From assembly GCF_000422885.1 (NCBI RefSeq), contig NZ_AUGX01000001.1:125238-189237 (forward strand): DNA of 64,000 nt, given 5' to 3'. Positions 42,750 to 52,268 of the stretch are shown one piece after another. Numbering within the stretch: the first letter of the stretch is position 1; every line of letters starts with the position of its first letter. This DNA is from Ottowia thiooxydans DSM 14619. Its GTDB lineage: Bacteria; Pseudomonadota; Gammaproteobacteria; Burkholderiales; Burkholderiaceae_C. Both the position numbers and the translations under genes were made by a program. The notes beneath the pieces are model-generated. The model ran no database searches. It was not told where the DNA came from and saw only the letters and a program-made list of their open reading frames with translations.

Positions 42750-43487
42750 TCAGTGACTGTAGAAATCGACGGCATGCGGCGTGTACGGCGTGCCGGTGCC
42801 CATGAAGCGCCGCCGCACTTCGCGGGCACGCTCCTGCACGGCAATGACACGCGCCTGTTCGAGCGCGCTGGCGCGGTCCTGCGTGATCTGGAGTTGCTGC
42901 GCCTGGATCGATTGCCGCGCCTGCAGCGCCAACAGTTGGTTGGTTGCCTGCGTGGCCTGCAAGGCACCCACGGCAGACTGGCTGCGGTTCACCAGATCGG
43001 TGAGCGCCTTTTCGTCGGCAGTGAAGTTCTGCACCGCCTGTGACTGCACCTTGGTGGCCGTGCGCAGCGCTTCCAGCGAATTGCGCCAGCGCGAACGTGC
43101 ATCGGTCGCCATCTGCGTGCCAGAGATCGCGGCTGTATACGCATCGGGATAGAGCCGCTGGAATTCGGCTTCCATCTGCGAGACGTTGAAAGCCAACCCT
43201 TGGGCCTGCTGGATCAGCTGGTTCGTGGCGGACAACGCCGCGCGCAGTTCATTCAACGCGCTGAAGTCCAGGCCCGTCAGGTTCTTGGCCTGATTCATCA
43301 AGGATTGCGCCTGATTCTGAAGCTGCTTGATCTGGTTGTTGATCTGCTCCAGGGTGCGAACAGCGGTCAGCGTGTTCTGCACGAAGTTGGATGGGTCGAA
43401 CACGGTCAGCGCGGATGCGGGCTGCACAGCCAACAACGATGCAGATAACACGGTGGCCAGTGATATGGAAAGCACATGCATCTTCAT
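42750..43487 (-). CDS. trbJ: Conjugal transfer protein TrbJ (VirB5-like)
   Basis: This 245-residue exported protein has a signal peptide (residues 1-26, ending PASALT) and then a mostly helical, Gln/Asn-rich body with coiled-coil character ('EQINNQIKQLQNQAQSLMNQ', then the C-terminal QQLQITQDRASALEQARVIA). By family it is a minor pilus or adhesion component. The ATG at 43487 overlaps the trbE stop by four bases. Confidence 0.9.
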   Translation of the reverse strand: MKMHVLSISLATVLSASLLAVQPASALTVFDPSNFVQNTLTAVRTLEQINNQIKQLQNQAQSLMNQAKNLTGLDFSALNELRAALSATNQLIQQAQGLAFNVSQMEAEFQRLYPDAYTAAISGTQMATDARSRWRNSLEALRTATKVQSQAVQNFTADEKALTDLVNRSQSAVGALQATQATNQLLALQARQSIQAQQLQITQDRASALEQARVIAVQERAREVRRRFMGTGTPYTPHAVDFYSH

Positions 43488-45946
43488 GGTTGGTTCTCCT
43501 GTGGGGGGTGAAAAAGGACGGACCCAGCCAAAGGCGAGAGGCTGGGAACTTCGGGCAGCAGATCGGCGGCCCAGTCGAGGCCGCGATGGCGCAGCCAAGC
43601 CCCGGCAAAGCCGGGCACGCCGGCATCAAGCAACACGCGGTCAATGTCACGCTGGTCCTGCGGCGACGAGGCACCGGCAAAGGCCAGCGCCACCGGCCCC
43701 AGATCCAAGTCGAACAGGCGGTTGCCCAGCCGTGACTGGTAGTAGTAGTCGCGTTTGGGAACCGCCTCGGCCACGATGTCGATCTGGCGGCGGTTCAAGC
43801 CGAAGCCTTCGTAGATCGTGCGAATCTGCGGTTCGGTCGCCTGCGGATTCGGCAGGAAGATGCGGCTGGCGCAACTTTCCACGATGGCCGGGGCGATGGA
43901 CGAGTTCTGGATGTCGGCCAGCGACTGCGTGGCGAAGATCACGCTGACATTCTTCTTGCGCAGGGTCTTGAGCCACTGGCGGATGCGCGCGGCAAACACC
44001 GGGTCATCGAGGAACAGCCAGGCCTCGTCAAGGATCAGCAAGGTCGGCGCACCGTCGAAACGTTCGACGAAGCGGGCGAACAGGTAGCCCAGAACGGCCA
44101 ATACCGCAGCCTTGCTGTGCATCAGTTCTTCCATCTCGAAACACTGCGCAGATCCGGAACCTAGGCGGTCGCTATCGGCATCCAGCAACTTGCCGTGAGC
44201 GCCGCCCAGCACATAGGGCGCAAAGGCCTGCCGCAGGGCGTTGCTCTGCAACAGCACGGACAAGCCGGTCAACGTCCGCTCCTCTACGGGCGCTCCGGCC
44301 AGACTCCCCAGCGCTGACCAGATCGCGGCCTTCTCGTCGGGGCCGACCGTCACACCTTCATGCAGCAAGCGGCCTTCCAACCATTCGGCCGCCCAGGCGC
44401 GGTAGCGCTCCTGATCGATGCGTGCCAGCGGCTGGAATGCAATGCCGCCATCGGTCCCCAGGTCATACTGTTCGCCACCCATTCCCAGGATGGTGGCGCG
44501 CATCGAGCGCCCCATGTCGAAGACGAAGATGCGCGAACCTGCATAGCGGCGGAACTGCATCGCCAGCATCGCAAGCAAGACCGACTTACCCATTCCGGTG
44601 GGGCCGACTACCAAGGTATGGCCCACGTCGCCGATGTGCGTCACCAGCCGGAATGGCGTGGCGCCGTCGGTGCGTGTCACGATCAGCGGCGGGCCATCAA
44701 GGTGCGCGTTCTTCTCCGGCCCGGCCCACACCGCCGACACCGGCATCAGGTGCGCAAGATTCAGCGTCGAGATGATGGGCTGCCGGACGTTGGCGTAAGC
44801 GTTGCCGGGGATCGACGACAGCCACGCATCCACGGCATTGAGGGTTTCCGGGATGGTGACAAACCCTCGGCCCTGGATGACGCGTTCCACACGGCGCAGC
44901 TTCTCGTCGGCTGCGCCTGCATCAGGATCAAGCACCGTCACGGTCGCCGTGACATAGCCAAAGGCCACCTGATCGCTGCCCAGTTCCTGCAGGGCGGCAT
45001 CGGCATCGGCCGATTTGTTGGAGGCGTCCGTATCAACCAGTGGACTTTCCTGCTGGAAGATGGTTTCGCGCAGCAAGGCCACGACGTTCTTGCGCTTGGC
45101 GAACCATTGGCGGCGCAGGCGCCCCAGCTCCTTCTCAGATTCCGCCTTGTCCATGCACAGAAAGCGGGTGGACCATCGGTAGGCGAAACCCAGGCGGTTC
45201 AAGTCATCCAACAAGCCCGGCCAGGTCGAAGTTGGAAAGCCCCGCACCGATGCCACGCGCAGGTGCTGGTCGCCCAGCATGGGCGCGAGGCCGCCCACCA
45301 GCGCGGAGTCCGCCAGCAAGGCGTCGATATGGAAGGGATGCTCCGGCACGCCAACGCGATAGCGGCGTGTGGAAATGGTCGCATGCAGGTAGGTGAGCGT
45401 CTGGCTGTCATCCAGCCATACGATCTCGGGCATCACGCCATCAAGCAGGTCGAAGAAGCGATCCGTCTCCGACATGAAGGTCTCCAGCCGCTCGCGCCAG
45501 TCCACGCCGCCCTGTGGCGTGTTCTCATACAGCAGCTTCGCGGCGCGGGCGCGGGATTCCTCGGCAGGCAGGTACACCAGCGTCAGGTGATAACTGCTCT
45601 CGAAGTGGCTGGCGTCCTCTTCAAAGGCCGCACGCCGTTCCTCGTCCACCAGCCACGACAGCGGCTCGGGGAAGTTGGATTGGGGATAGCCAGCGGCGGC
45701 GCGCCGCTCAGCTTCAACAAACAAGGCCCAGCCCGACCCCAACCGGCGTAATGCGTTGTTGAGCCGTGCCGATGTGGAGATCAGTTCGCCCTGCGTGGCG
45801 CTGTCCAGGTCCGGCCCCCGAAAGCGTGCCGTGCGCTGGAACGATCCATCCTTGTTCAGTACGACGCCCGGCGCGACCAACCCAGCCCAGGGCAACCAGT
45901 CGGCCAGCAGCGCAGGCCGTTTGCGGTATTCCGCGAGATTCATCAT
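43484..45946 (-). CDS. trbE: Conjugal transfer ATPase TrbE (VirB4-like)
   Basis: This 820-residue ATPase is the largest transfer protein here. It starts MMNLAEYRKRPALLADWLPW, typical of TrbE. Walker A is VVGPTGMGKSVLLAML (mid-protein) and Walker B is LLILDEAWLFLDDP, followed by 'VSVIFATQSLADIQNSSIAP'. It powers pilus assembly at the inner membrane. The whole gene is intact, ten bases after trbD. Confidence 0.95.
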   Translation of the reverse strand: MMNLAEYRKRPALLADWLPWAGLVAPGVVLNKDGSFQRTARFRGPDLDSATQGELISTSARLNNALRRLGSGWALFVEAERRAAAGYPQSNFPEPLSWLVDEERRAAFEEDASHFESSYHLTLVYLPAEESRARAAKLLYENTPQGGVDWRERLETFMSETDRFFDLLDGVMPEIVWLDDSQTLTYLHATISTRRYRVGVPEHPFHIDALLADSALVGGLAPMLGDQHLRVASVRGFPTSTWPGLLDDLNRLGFAYRWSTRFLCMDKAESEKELGRLRRQWFAKRKNVVALLRETIFQQESPLVDTDASNKSADADAALQELGSDQVAFGYVTATVTVLDPDAGAADEKLRRVERVIQGRGFVTIPETLNAVDAWLSSIPGNAYANVRQPIISTLNLAHLMPVSAVWAGPEKNAHLDGPPLIVTRTDGATPFRLVTHIGDVGHTLVVGPTGMGKSVLLAMLAMQFRRYAGSRIFVFDMGRSMRATILGMGGEQYDLGTDGGIAFQPLARIDQERYRAWAAEWLEGRLLHEGVTVGPDEKAAIWSALGSLAGAPVEERTLTGLSVLLQSNALRQAFAPYVLGGAHGKLLDADSDRLGSGSAQCFEMEELMHSKAAVLAVLGYLFARFVERFDGAPTLLILDEAWLFLDDPVFAARIRQWLKTLRKKNVSVIFATQSLADIQNSSIAPAIVESCASRIFLPNPQATEPQIRTIYEGFGLNRRQIDIVAEAVPKRDYYYQSRLGNRLFDLDLGPVALAFAGASSPQDQRDIDRVLLDAGVPGFAGAWLRHRGLDWAADLLPEVPSLSPLAGSVLFHPPQENQP

Positions 45947-45956
45947 GGCAAGGTCC

Positions 45957-46241
45957 TTACACGTCTAGCAGTACGCGGTGTTTGATGTGCCGCGCGAACA
46001 CGGCCATGAACTGCGGATCGAGCCGTGCGCCCCAGACCGCCAGCGAGTGGCCGACGATCCAGAGCACCAGGCCGGGAATCCACAGTTGCAGGCCCAGCCC
46101 GACGGCCGCGGCCAGCGTGCCGTTGGCAATCGCCACGGTGCGCGGCGCGCCGCCCAGCAGAATCGGTTCGGTGAGCGAGCGATGCAGCGGCACCTCGAAG
46201 CCCGGTGCGAACTCGCTGCGGTCATCGGTTCCCGCGCTCAT
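45957..46241 (-). CDS. trbD: Conjugal transfer protein TrbD (VirB3-like)
   Basis: This 94-residue membrane protein has 'FEVPLHRSLTEPILLGGAPR' at the N-terminus, the conserved start of VirB3/TrbD. A double hydrophobic segment (about 35-70) follows. It associates with the TrbE ATPase. Start and stop overlap or abut trbC and trbE, as usual. Confidence 0.92.
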   Translation of the reverse strand: MSAGTDDRSEFAPGFEVPLHRSLTEPILLGGAPRTVAIANGTLAAAVGLGLQLWIPGLVLWIVGHSLAVWGARLDPQFMAVFARHIKHRVLLDV

Positions 46242-46594
46242 ACGACGGCCCCACCGGCGAAGCTGAAGAACGACAGGAAGAATGAAGATGCGGCGAACGC
46301 GATGGACAGGCCGAAGACGATCTGGATCAGCTTGCGAAAGCCACCCGACGTGTCACCGAAGGCCAGTGCCAGCCCGGTGGAAATGATGATGATCACCGCC
46401 ACGATCCGGGCCACAGGCCCCTGGATCGATTCCAGGATGGAGGTCAGCGGCCCTTCCCAGGGCATGCTGGAGCCGGCGGCATATGCCGGCAATGCCAGGC
46501 TCAGCATCAGTGCGGCGAGCACGGCAACGTGCAACGCCGGCCGCAGATGCGGATTTACAGAAAGACGGAAAGTTGAAAAAGCGGCGTGCGTCAT
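46238..46594 (-). CDS. trbC: Conjugal transfer pilin TrbC (VirB2-like)
   Basis: This 118-residue pilin precursor has a long signal (cleavage probably after ALPAYA, about residue 39) and two hydrophobic helices ('VARIVAVIIIISTGLALAFG' and 'IQIVFGLSIAFAASSFFLSF') flanking a short loop with GDTSGGFRK. The ATG at 46594 was chosen because it yields the signal peptide and overlaps the trbB stop. The open frame continues upstream only as a shadow of trbB. Confidence 0.92.
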   Translation of the reverse strand: MTHAAFSTFRLSVNPHLRPALHVAVLAALMLSLALPAYAAGSSMPWEGPLTSILESIQGPVARIVAVIIIISTGLALAFGDTSGGFRKLIQIVFGLSIAFAASSFFLSFFSFAGGAVV

Positions 46595-47664
46595 GGCAGT
46601 TCTCCAGTGGAGGTTGAGGAAAGAAGCGAAAGAGGTGGAAGCAGCGGTGGCCGCAGAGGGATTGGCTGTGCCAGGGCGTCGTCGAGCTGGTAACCGTGAC
46701 CGTCGAAGCCGATGACGCGGGCGATGGTCTGGACGTGGCGGGCACGGCCGCGCCCTGCGATAAAGACGATGACGTTCACCGCCTCGGCGATCAGGGCGCG
46801 TGGCGGGGTCAAGGCGACTTCCAGAATCAGTTGTTCCAGGCGTAGCAAGGCACCATGGGCAGAACTGGCGTGGATGGTGGCGATGCCACCTGGGTGCCCG
46901 GTGCCCCAGACCTTGATGAGGTCCAGCGCTTCGCCGCCGCGCACCTCGCCGACGATCACGCGATCCGGGCGCAGGCGCATCGTGGCGCGCACCAGCTCCG
47001 CCATCGACACCACGCCAGACCGCGTGCGCAGCGATACGTGATCGCGGGCGGCGCACTGAAGCTCTACCGTGTCTTCAAGCACCAGAACGCGGTCGCCCGT
47101 GGCGGCGATCTCGGCCAGCAGCGCATTGGCCAGCGTGGTCTTGCCGGTGCTGGTACCACCGGCGATGACGATGTTCTGCCGCTCGCGCACCGCGCGGCGC
47201 AGGAACTCGGCCTGCTCCTCGGCCAGGATGCCATCGGCGACATAGCGATCCAGGCCAATGATGCTCACGGCGCGCTTGCGTAGCGCGAAGGCTGGCCCCG
47301 GTGCGGCGGGCGGCAGGATGCCCTCGAAGCGCTCGCCGGTCTCGGGCAACTCAGCGGTCAGCAGCGGCTGGCCACGATGGACTTCTGTGCCGACGTGGGC
47401 GGCGACCAGGCGGATGATGCGTTCGCCATCGGCCTCGGACAGTGACACACCCATCGGCGATCGGCCCGACGAAAGTCGGTCGACCCATAGGCAACCGTCC
47501 GGGTTGAGCATGATCTCCACCACGTCCGGGTCATCGAGCGCGGCGGCAATCAGCGGTCCCATGGCGGTGCGCAGCATGCGGATGCGCCGGTCCAGAGAAG
47601 TCGCAGCGGACGAGCGTGGCAGTTCGGGTGGTGATTCCGGAGGCAACTTCGGGACTGTGCTCAT
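46591..47664 (-). CDS. trbB: Conjugal transfer ATPase TrbB (VirB11-like)
   Basis: This 357-residue hexameric secretion ATPase has Walker [18 protein letters not shown] (about 165-181), an Asp box ([11 protein letters not shown]), '[20 protein letters not shown]' and Walker B-like '[18 protein letters not shown]'. It powers pilus biogenesis together with TrbE. Its start overlaps the preceding copG-like gene by four bases. Confidence 0.95.
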   Translation of the reverse strand: MSTVPKLPPESPPELPRSSAATSLDRRIRMLRTAMGPLIAAALDDPDVVEIMLNPDGCLWVDRLSSGRSPMGVSLSEADGERIIRLVAAHVGTEVHRGQPLLTAELPETGERFEGILPPAAPGPAFALRKRAVSIIGLDRYVADGILAEEQAEFLRRAVRERQNIVIAGGTSTGKTTLANALLAEIAATGDRVLVLEDTVELQCAARDHVSLRTRSGVVSMAELVRATMRLRPDRVIVGEVRGGEALDLIKVWGTGHPGGIATIHASSAHGALLRLEQLILEVALTPPRALIAEAVNVIVFIAGRGRARHVQTIARVIGFDGHGYQLDDALAQPIPLRPPLLPPLSLLSSTSTGELP

Positions 47665-48125
47665 GAGCCGTCCTCCTGAAGGGCGGCTTCCGCCAACCGT
47701 GCGGCATCAGGTTGGATCTCCTCGACCACGTCCCTCACTAGGCTACGCCCGCGCAGCAGATGGCGGCCGAGCTGTTCGATGAACTGCTCAAAGCGTGCCT
47801 TGCCCTGGGCCTTGGCTGCTTCCTGATGGGCTTCCGGCACCGGCGTGCTCACGGTGAGGAAGTAGCGAACGAACAGCGCCAGTGTTTCGATTTGGATGTT
47901 CTGGTCGCGCTCCAGTCGCTCGAACTGGCGCGACAGCCGATCCAGTCGTTTGGCCATCGCTGCCTCGCGCTGGTCACCCGCGTCCGGCGACAGCCAGGAG
48001 GCCAGTGCTGCCGCGACGATGGAGGACTTGGACACGCCTTTCTTGGCGGCCAGCTCGTCCAGGCGCTTGGCGTGGTCGGGTTGGATGAAGAGATTCAGGC
48101 GATAGCTGGAGTGGTTGGGGCTCAT
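47661..48125 (-). CDS. CopG-like ribbon-helix-helix protein
   Basis: This 154-residue protein has an N-terminal ribbon-helix-helix segment ([20 protein letters not shown], then [20 protein letters not shown], residues 8-47) and a helical C-terminal part. It always lies between traG and trbB in this ICE family and may regulate the transfer operon or assist the relaxosome. Both ends overlap neighbours by four bases. Confidence 0.83.
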   Translation of the reverse strand: MSPNHSSYRLNLFIQPDHAKRLDELAAKKGVSKSSIVAAALASWLSPDAGDQREAAMAKRLDRLSRQFERLERDQNIQIETLALFVRYFLTVSTPVPEAHQEAAKAQGKARFEQFIEQLGRHLLRGRSLVRDVVEEIQPDAARLAEAALQEDGS

Positions 48126-50113
48126 AGATCGATTCCGTCGTCAGGGTCGAGGGATGCCAGCCGGGCCCTGCGCTGTAGCGTGGGATCAAGCTGGCTCGGG
48201 AGGGAAAGCGAAAAATCGTCGTCATCGAGCAGCGACAGGTCGCTGCTGGGCTGTTCGGCTTCAGGGCTGTAGGTGGCGACTTCGGACAGCTCCGGCTGTT
48301 GGCGCGGGCCACCGTCATCGGCCGCCCCACCCAGACCAGCTGTCGCAGAAGCGGCCGGCATGGCAGGGACAGTCAATGCACTCCAGTCGTCTGCGCGTGC
48401 CGGTGGGACATCGGGGTATCCGCCCAGTGAGAGCACGGGCGGTGGCAACACCCGCCGCTTGAAATTGGCGTCCGCGTAGTAGCGCAACTTCTTGGCCTTG
48501 ATCGGGGCATGCCCGGACACCATCACCACCGACTCATCGGAGGGCAGTTGCATCACTTCGCCCGGCGTCAGCAAAGGCCTTGCCGTCTCCTGGCGCGACA
48601 CCATCAGGTGGCCCAGCCATGGCGCGAGCCGGTGGCCGGCATAGTTGCGCTGTGCGCGCAGCTCGGTGGCGGTGCCCAGCGTCTCGGAGATGCGTTTGGC
48701 GGTGCGTTCGTCATTGGTGGCGAAGGTCACACGCACATGGCAGTTGTCCAGAATCGAATGGTTCTGGCCGTAGGCCTTGTCGATCTGGTTCAGCGACTGC
48801 GAAATCAGGAAGGCACGCAGGCCATAGCCGGCCATGAAGGCCAGAGCCGATTCGAAGAAGTCGAGACGCCCGAGCGCCGGGAACTCGTCGAGCATCAACA
48901 GCAGCTTGTGTTTGCGTTCCACGCCATCGCTGCCGTCCAGCGATTCGGTAAGCCGTCGCCCGATCTGGTTCAATATCAGGCGAATCAGCGGCTTGGTGCG
49001 GCTGATGTCCGAAGGCGGCACCACCAGGTACAGCGACACCGGATGCTCAGAAGAAATCAGGTCGGCAATGCGCCAGTCGCAGCGCGAAGTCACTTCGGCC
49101 ACTGTGGGGTCGCGGTACAGGCCTAGAAAACTCATGGCCGTGGACAGCACGCCCGAGCGCTCGTTTTCGCTCTTGTTGAGCACTTCGCGCGCGGCCGATG
49201 CGACCACAGGATGCGTGGCATCACCCAAATGCCGCGTGCTCATCATCTGGTGCAACGTCACTTCGAACGGGCACGCCGGATCGGAAAGAAAATTGGCGAC
49301 GCCGCGCAGCGTCTTGTCTTCGCTCGCATAGAGCACATGCAAGATGGCTCCGACCAGCAGCGCGTGCGAAGTCTTCTCCCAGTGGTTGCGCTTCTCCAAC
49401 GCGCCTTCGGGATCGACCAGGATGTCGGCGATGTTCTGCACGTCGCGCACTTCATGCGCGCCGCGCCGGACTTCTAGGAGAGGGTTGTATGCGGCTGACT
49501 TCGGATCGGTCGGGTTGAACAGCAGGCAGTGCGAGAAGCGCGAGCGCCAGCCTGCGGTGATGGCCCAGTTCTCGCCCTTGATGTCGTGGATGACGGCGGA
49601 GGCCGGCCATGACAGCAGCGTCGGCACCACCAGGCCCACGCCCTTGCCCGAGCGCGTGGGCGCGAAAGTCAGGACGTGTTCGGGGCCTTCATGGCGCAGG
49701 TACTGACCGTCGTGCAGGCCGAGAAAGACACCAGTCGGGCCGGTCAACCCGGCCTTGTGGATTTCCTTGGTATCGGCCCAGCGCGCGGAACCATAGGTTG
49801 TGACCAACTTCGATTGCCGTGAGCGCCAGATCGACATACCGATGGCGACCACCACGGCCACCAGGCCGCTGCCGCCCGCGATGGCGCCGCCGATGTCGAA
49901 GACCTTCGGCGCGTAGGCATCGAAGAAGAACCACCACTCGAATAGGCGCCACGGGTGGTAGACGGGCGTACCGAAGAAGTCGAACCAGGGCGTGCCCAGG
50001 CGTAGCTGATAGCCCAGTGCAGCCGCCGTCCACTGCGTGGCGCCCCACACGCCGGCAATGACGATGCCGAACACCGTCAACACCTGGCCAAACAACACAC
50101 TGGTTCCCTGCAT
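48122..50113 (-). CDS. traG: Conjugal transfer coupling protein TraG (VirD4-like)
   Basis: This 663-residue type IV coupling protein has N-terminal membrane helices (about 10-30 and 60-95) and Walker A FAPTRSGKGVGLVVPTLL. Further blocks are 'FNPTDPKSAAYNPLLEVRRG' and Walker B LLLMLDEFPALGRLDFFE. It recruits the relaxase-DNA complex to the channel. The ATG at 50113 has GGAGG 5 bases upstream; the frame is open 17 codons further up. It is the first gene of the trb operon remaining downstream of the transposon insertion. Confidence 0.94.
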   Translation of the reverse strand: MQGTSVLFGQVLTVFGIVIAGVWGATQWTAAALGYQLRLGTPWFDFFGTPVYHPWRLFEWWFFFDAYAPKVFDIGGAIAGGSGLVAVVVAIGMSIWRSRQSKLVTTYGSARWADTKEIHKAGLTGPTGVFLGLHDGQYLRHEGPEHVLTFAPTRSGKGVGLVVPTLLSWPASAVIHDIKGENWAITAGWRSRFSHCLLFNPTDPKSAAYNPLLEVRRGAHEVRDVQNIADILVDPEGALEKRNHWEKTSHALLVGAILHVLYASEDKTLRGVANFLSDPACPFEVTLHQMMSTRHLGDATHPVVASAAREVLNKSENERSGVLSTAMSFLGLYRDPTVAEVTSRCDWRIADLISSEHPVSLYLVVPPSDISRTKPLIRLILNQIGRRLTESLDGSDGVERKHKLLLMLDEFPALGRLDFFESALAFMAGYGLRAFLISQSLNQIDKAYGQNHSILDNCHVRVTFATNDERTAKRISETLGTATELRAQRNYAGHRLAPWLGHLMVSRQETARPLLTPGEVMQLPSDESVVMVSGHAPIKAKKLRYYADANFKRRVLPPPVLSLGGYPDVPPARADDWSALTVPAMPAASATAGLGGAADDGGPRQQPELSEVATYSPEAEQPSSDLSLLDDDDFSLSLPSQLDPTLQRRARLASLDPDDGIDL

Positions 50114-50334
50114 CCTGACCTCCGAATTTCTCCTGCACATCGCAAGCACGAAGACGTGCCGCATATGCGAGGTTCGGTGTCGGATCAGTGCCGGTCAAAG
50201 ACCGTTATCGGCACAATCCAAGGAGAAAAGGCAAGATTGCAAGCAGGGGCGTAGACAAGAAAAATGCCGCAAGCAGATGCGTATTGCGGCGTGTACGGAG
50301 ATTTGGTGGAAGATTTTTGGTGATAGGCCGGTAA

Positions 50335-50369
50335 TCAGAACTTCGGGGACTCTTTCTGTGGCGTATAGG
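50335..50369 (-). pseudogene. eexN: 3' remnant of eexN, cut off by the transposon
   Basis: Read on the minus strand from the target duplication, this piece encodes Y-T-P-Q-K-E-S-P-K-F followed by TGA. Joined to the 5' part at 59855-60074 it continues the same frame and gives an 82-residue protein. This shows that the transposon entered an intact eexN gene. Confidence 0.85.
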
Positions 50370-50407
50370 GGGGACGTCTCAGAAAACGGAAAATAAAGCA
50401 CGTTAAG
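50370..50407 (+). repeat. Transposon left inverted repeat
   Basis: This 38-base end begins GGGGACGTCTCAGAAAACGG and ends ACGTTAAG. It matches the right end with two mismatches (position 5 and one near the inner end) and has the GGGG...TAAG frame of Tn3-family ends, closest to Tn21. Confidence 0.93.
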
Positions 50408-50472
50408 CCCATTGCAGACTCTAGATATTGACGAGTACGTCGGGTTTTCTCTTGTTTGAGTTGCCTCTTGTG

Positions 50473-50500
50473 GTAAGATGGTAATCAATTACTATCTTAC
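50473..50500. promoter_or_regulatory. TetR operator-like palindrome
   Basis: A 28-base near-perfect inverted repeat has arms GTAAGATGGTAAT (50473-50485) and ATTACTATCTTAC (50488-50500), with one mismatch in 13 pairs. It sits 11 bases before the GTG of the TetR gene. TetR repressors bind such sites over their own promoter, so the whole exporter operon is probably under this control. Confidence 0.82.
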
Positions 50501-50511
50501 AAGGAGTGCTC

Positions 50512-51120
50512 GTGGACACCCATCCAAAGCATCTGCCGGCCGATGAACGTCGTGCCGTAACTGTCGAGTCCGTCGTGGCGCTTGCCGGTTCACAAAACCC
50601 AAGCGAGATAACCACTGCGGCTATCGCTAAACACATGAACTTGACCCAGGGTGCGCTGTTTCGGCACTTCCCGAACAAGGAAGCCATTTGGCAGGCGGTC
50701 ATGGAGTGGGTAGCAGAGCGCCTATTAGCCAGAATCGATCGATCCGCACAAGGAATCGAGTCGCCCTTGGCAGCCATGGAGGCGATGTTCATGAGTCATA
50801 TCGAATTCGTAGCTGAGCACCCAGGCGTGCCAAGAATGATGTTTGGTGAGCTTCAGCGTGCCGAATCGACACCGGCCAAGCGCATGGTGCAAACCTTGAT
50901 TCAGCGCTACGGCGAACGTTTGCATCGTCTCATCGAGAAAGGCAAGGCCAGCGGCGAGTTGTCTCCCTCGCTTGACAACGAGGCGGCGGCAACGCTGTTC
51001 ATTGGCACGATCCAGGGCTTGGTCATGCAATCGCTGTTGGCGGGTGATGTGGGACGTATGCACCGCGATGCGCCGCGCGTCTTTGCAATTTATCGGCGTG
51101 GCATAAGGAGTGCGCAATGA
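50512..51120 (+). CDS. TetR-family repressor of the exporter operon
   Basis: This 202-residue TetR protein has the HTH at about residues 25-60 (EITTAAIAKHMNLTQGALFR, then HFPNKEAIW). The GTG at 50512 was chosen because AAGGAG (50501-50506) gives correct spacing; a GTG at 50506 lies inside that site. The C-terminal ligand-binding domain resembles AcrR-type efflux regulators ('PRMMFGELQRAESTPAKRMV'). Its stop overlaps the start of the membrane fusion protein gene (ATGA), so repressor and exporter are one transcript. Confidence 0.92.
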   Translation: MDTHPKHLPADERRAVTVESVVALAGSQNPSEITTAAIAKHMNLTQGALFRHFPNKEAIWQAVMEWVAERLLARIDRSAQGIESPLAAMEAMFMSHIEFVAEHPGVPRMMFGELQRAESTPAKRMVQTLIQRYGERLHRLIEKGKASGELSPSLDNEAAATLFIGTIQGLVMQSLLAGDVGRMHRDAPRVFAIYRRGIRSAQ

Positions 51121-52268
51121 AAAAGTTACCCTTGCAAGGCCGCACCCTGGCACTGCTTGCCGTCATCATTCCTTTGCTGGTGCTTTTTATTTATGTCGGT
51201 CTGCGATCAGGGCCGCTCGCCCCGGTCGCTGTGACGGTGGCAAGCGTGGAATCACGGGCTATCACACCGGCGCTGTTCGGCATCGGCACGGTGGAGGCGC
51301 GCTACACCTACAAGATCGGGCCGACGTTTGCCGGGCGCGTCAAACGCCTGGAGGTGCATGTAGGCGACCAGGTCAAGGCCGGACAGGTGCTCGGCGAGAT
51401 GGAGCCGGTCGACCTTGATGATCGGGTGCGCTCACAGGAGTCTGTATTCAAGCGGGCGGAAGCGGCTTTGCGCGAGGCAGAAGCCCGGCAAGCCTACGCG
51501 CAAACCCAGGCGCGCCGCTATGAGCAATTGTTTGCGGTGCGCTCGACCAGCGAGGAAATCGTCACCACCAAGCGGCAGGAACTGCAGATCGCCGATGCCG
51601 CCCTATCCGCCGCTCGGGAAGATATTGCCCGGGCACGCTCCGACCGCGAAGCACTCGTCGCGCAGCGGAGCAATCTGCGCCTGATCGCGCCGGTCGACGG
51701 TGTAGTCGCCGTGCGCGATGCCGATCCCGGCACGACCATCGTCGCGGGCCAGGCCGTGGTGGAAGTGATCGACCCCAAGAGTTTGTGGATCAATGTGCGC
51801 TTCGACCAGATCAGCGCATCGGGGCTGGCTGGGGGGCTGCCGGCTCATATCGTCCTGCGTTCGCGTGGTGGCCAGACCTTGAAAGGTCGCGTGCTGCGGG
51901 TGGAACCCAAGGCCGACGCGGTAACCGAGGAAACGCTTGCCAAGGTGACATTCGATAACAAACCAGAACCTTTGCCACCAGTGGGTGAACTGGCCGAAGT
52001 CACGGTTGACTTGCCGGCGCTCCCGGCCGCTCCACTGATCCCCAACGCTGCCGTCCAGCGTGAAGGCGATAAAGTTGGTGTCTGGCAAATCGTGGATGGT
52101 GATCTGCATTTCTCCCCGGTCAAGCTCGGCACTTCCGACCTCAATGGTTACGTGCAGGTGCGCGAAGGGCTCAAGAATGGGGACCAGGTTGTGACCTATA
52201 GCGAAAAGGCACTGACGGCGCGCAGCCGCATCCATGTGGTCGAGCATATCCCGGGAGTTTCACGATGA
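51117..52268 (+). CDS. Membrane fusion protein (HlyD/MacA-like)
   Basis: This 383-residue periplasmic adaptor is anchored by an N-terminal helix (about 10-31, LALLAVIIPLLVLFIYVGL). A lipoyl-type half follows (VGDQVKAGQVLGEMEPVDLD, about 81-100), then a helical hairpin with coiled-coil character ('FKRAEAALREAEARQAYAQT'), the second lipoyl half ('LRLIAPVDGVVAVRDADPGT') and a beta-barrel domain. It links the inner membrane ABC pump to the outer membrane factor encoded later in the operon. It overlaps the permease gene by four bases. Confidence 0.92.
   Translation: MKKLPLQGRTLALLAVIIPLLVLFIYVGLRSGPLAPVAVTVASVESRAITPALFGIGTVEARYTYKIGPTFAGRVKRLEVHVGDQVKAGQVLGEMEPVDLDDRVRSQESVFKRAEAALREAEARQAYAQTQARRYEQLFAVRSTSEEIVTTKRQELQIADAALSAAREDIARARSDREALVAQRSNLRLIAPVDGVVAVRDADPGTTIVAGQAVVEVIDPKSLWINVRFDQISASGLAGGLPAHIVLRSRGGQTLKGRVLRVEPKADAVTEETLAKVTFDNKPEPLPPVGELAEVTVDLPALPAAPLIPNAAVQREGDKVGVWQIVDGDLHFSPVKLGTSDLNGYVQVREGLKNGDQVVTYSEKALTARSRIHVVEHIPGVSR

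Noticed and set aside
44360..45751. Long plus-strand frame of 463 codons opposite trbE
   Set aside because: Arises from high-GC codon bias. The minus-strand frame has full TrbE motifs. The same reasoning removes frames at 40379-41659, 41418-42515 and 42023-42805.
46595..47056. N-terminal extension of TrbC
   Set aside because: The upstream frame is arginine/proline-rich shadow of trbB. Starting at 46594 gives the signal peptide and the usual overlap.
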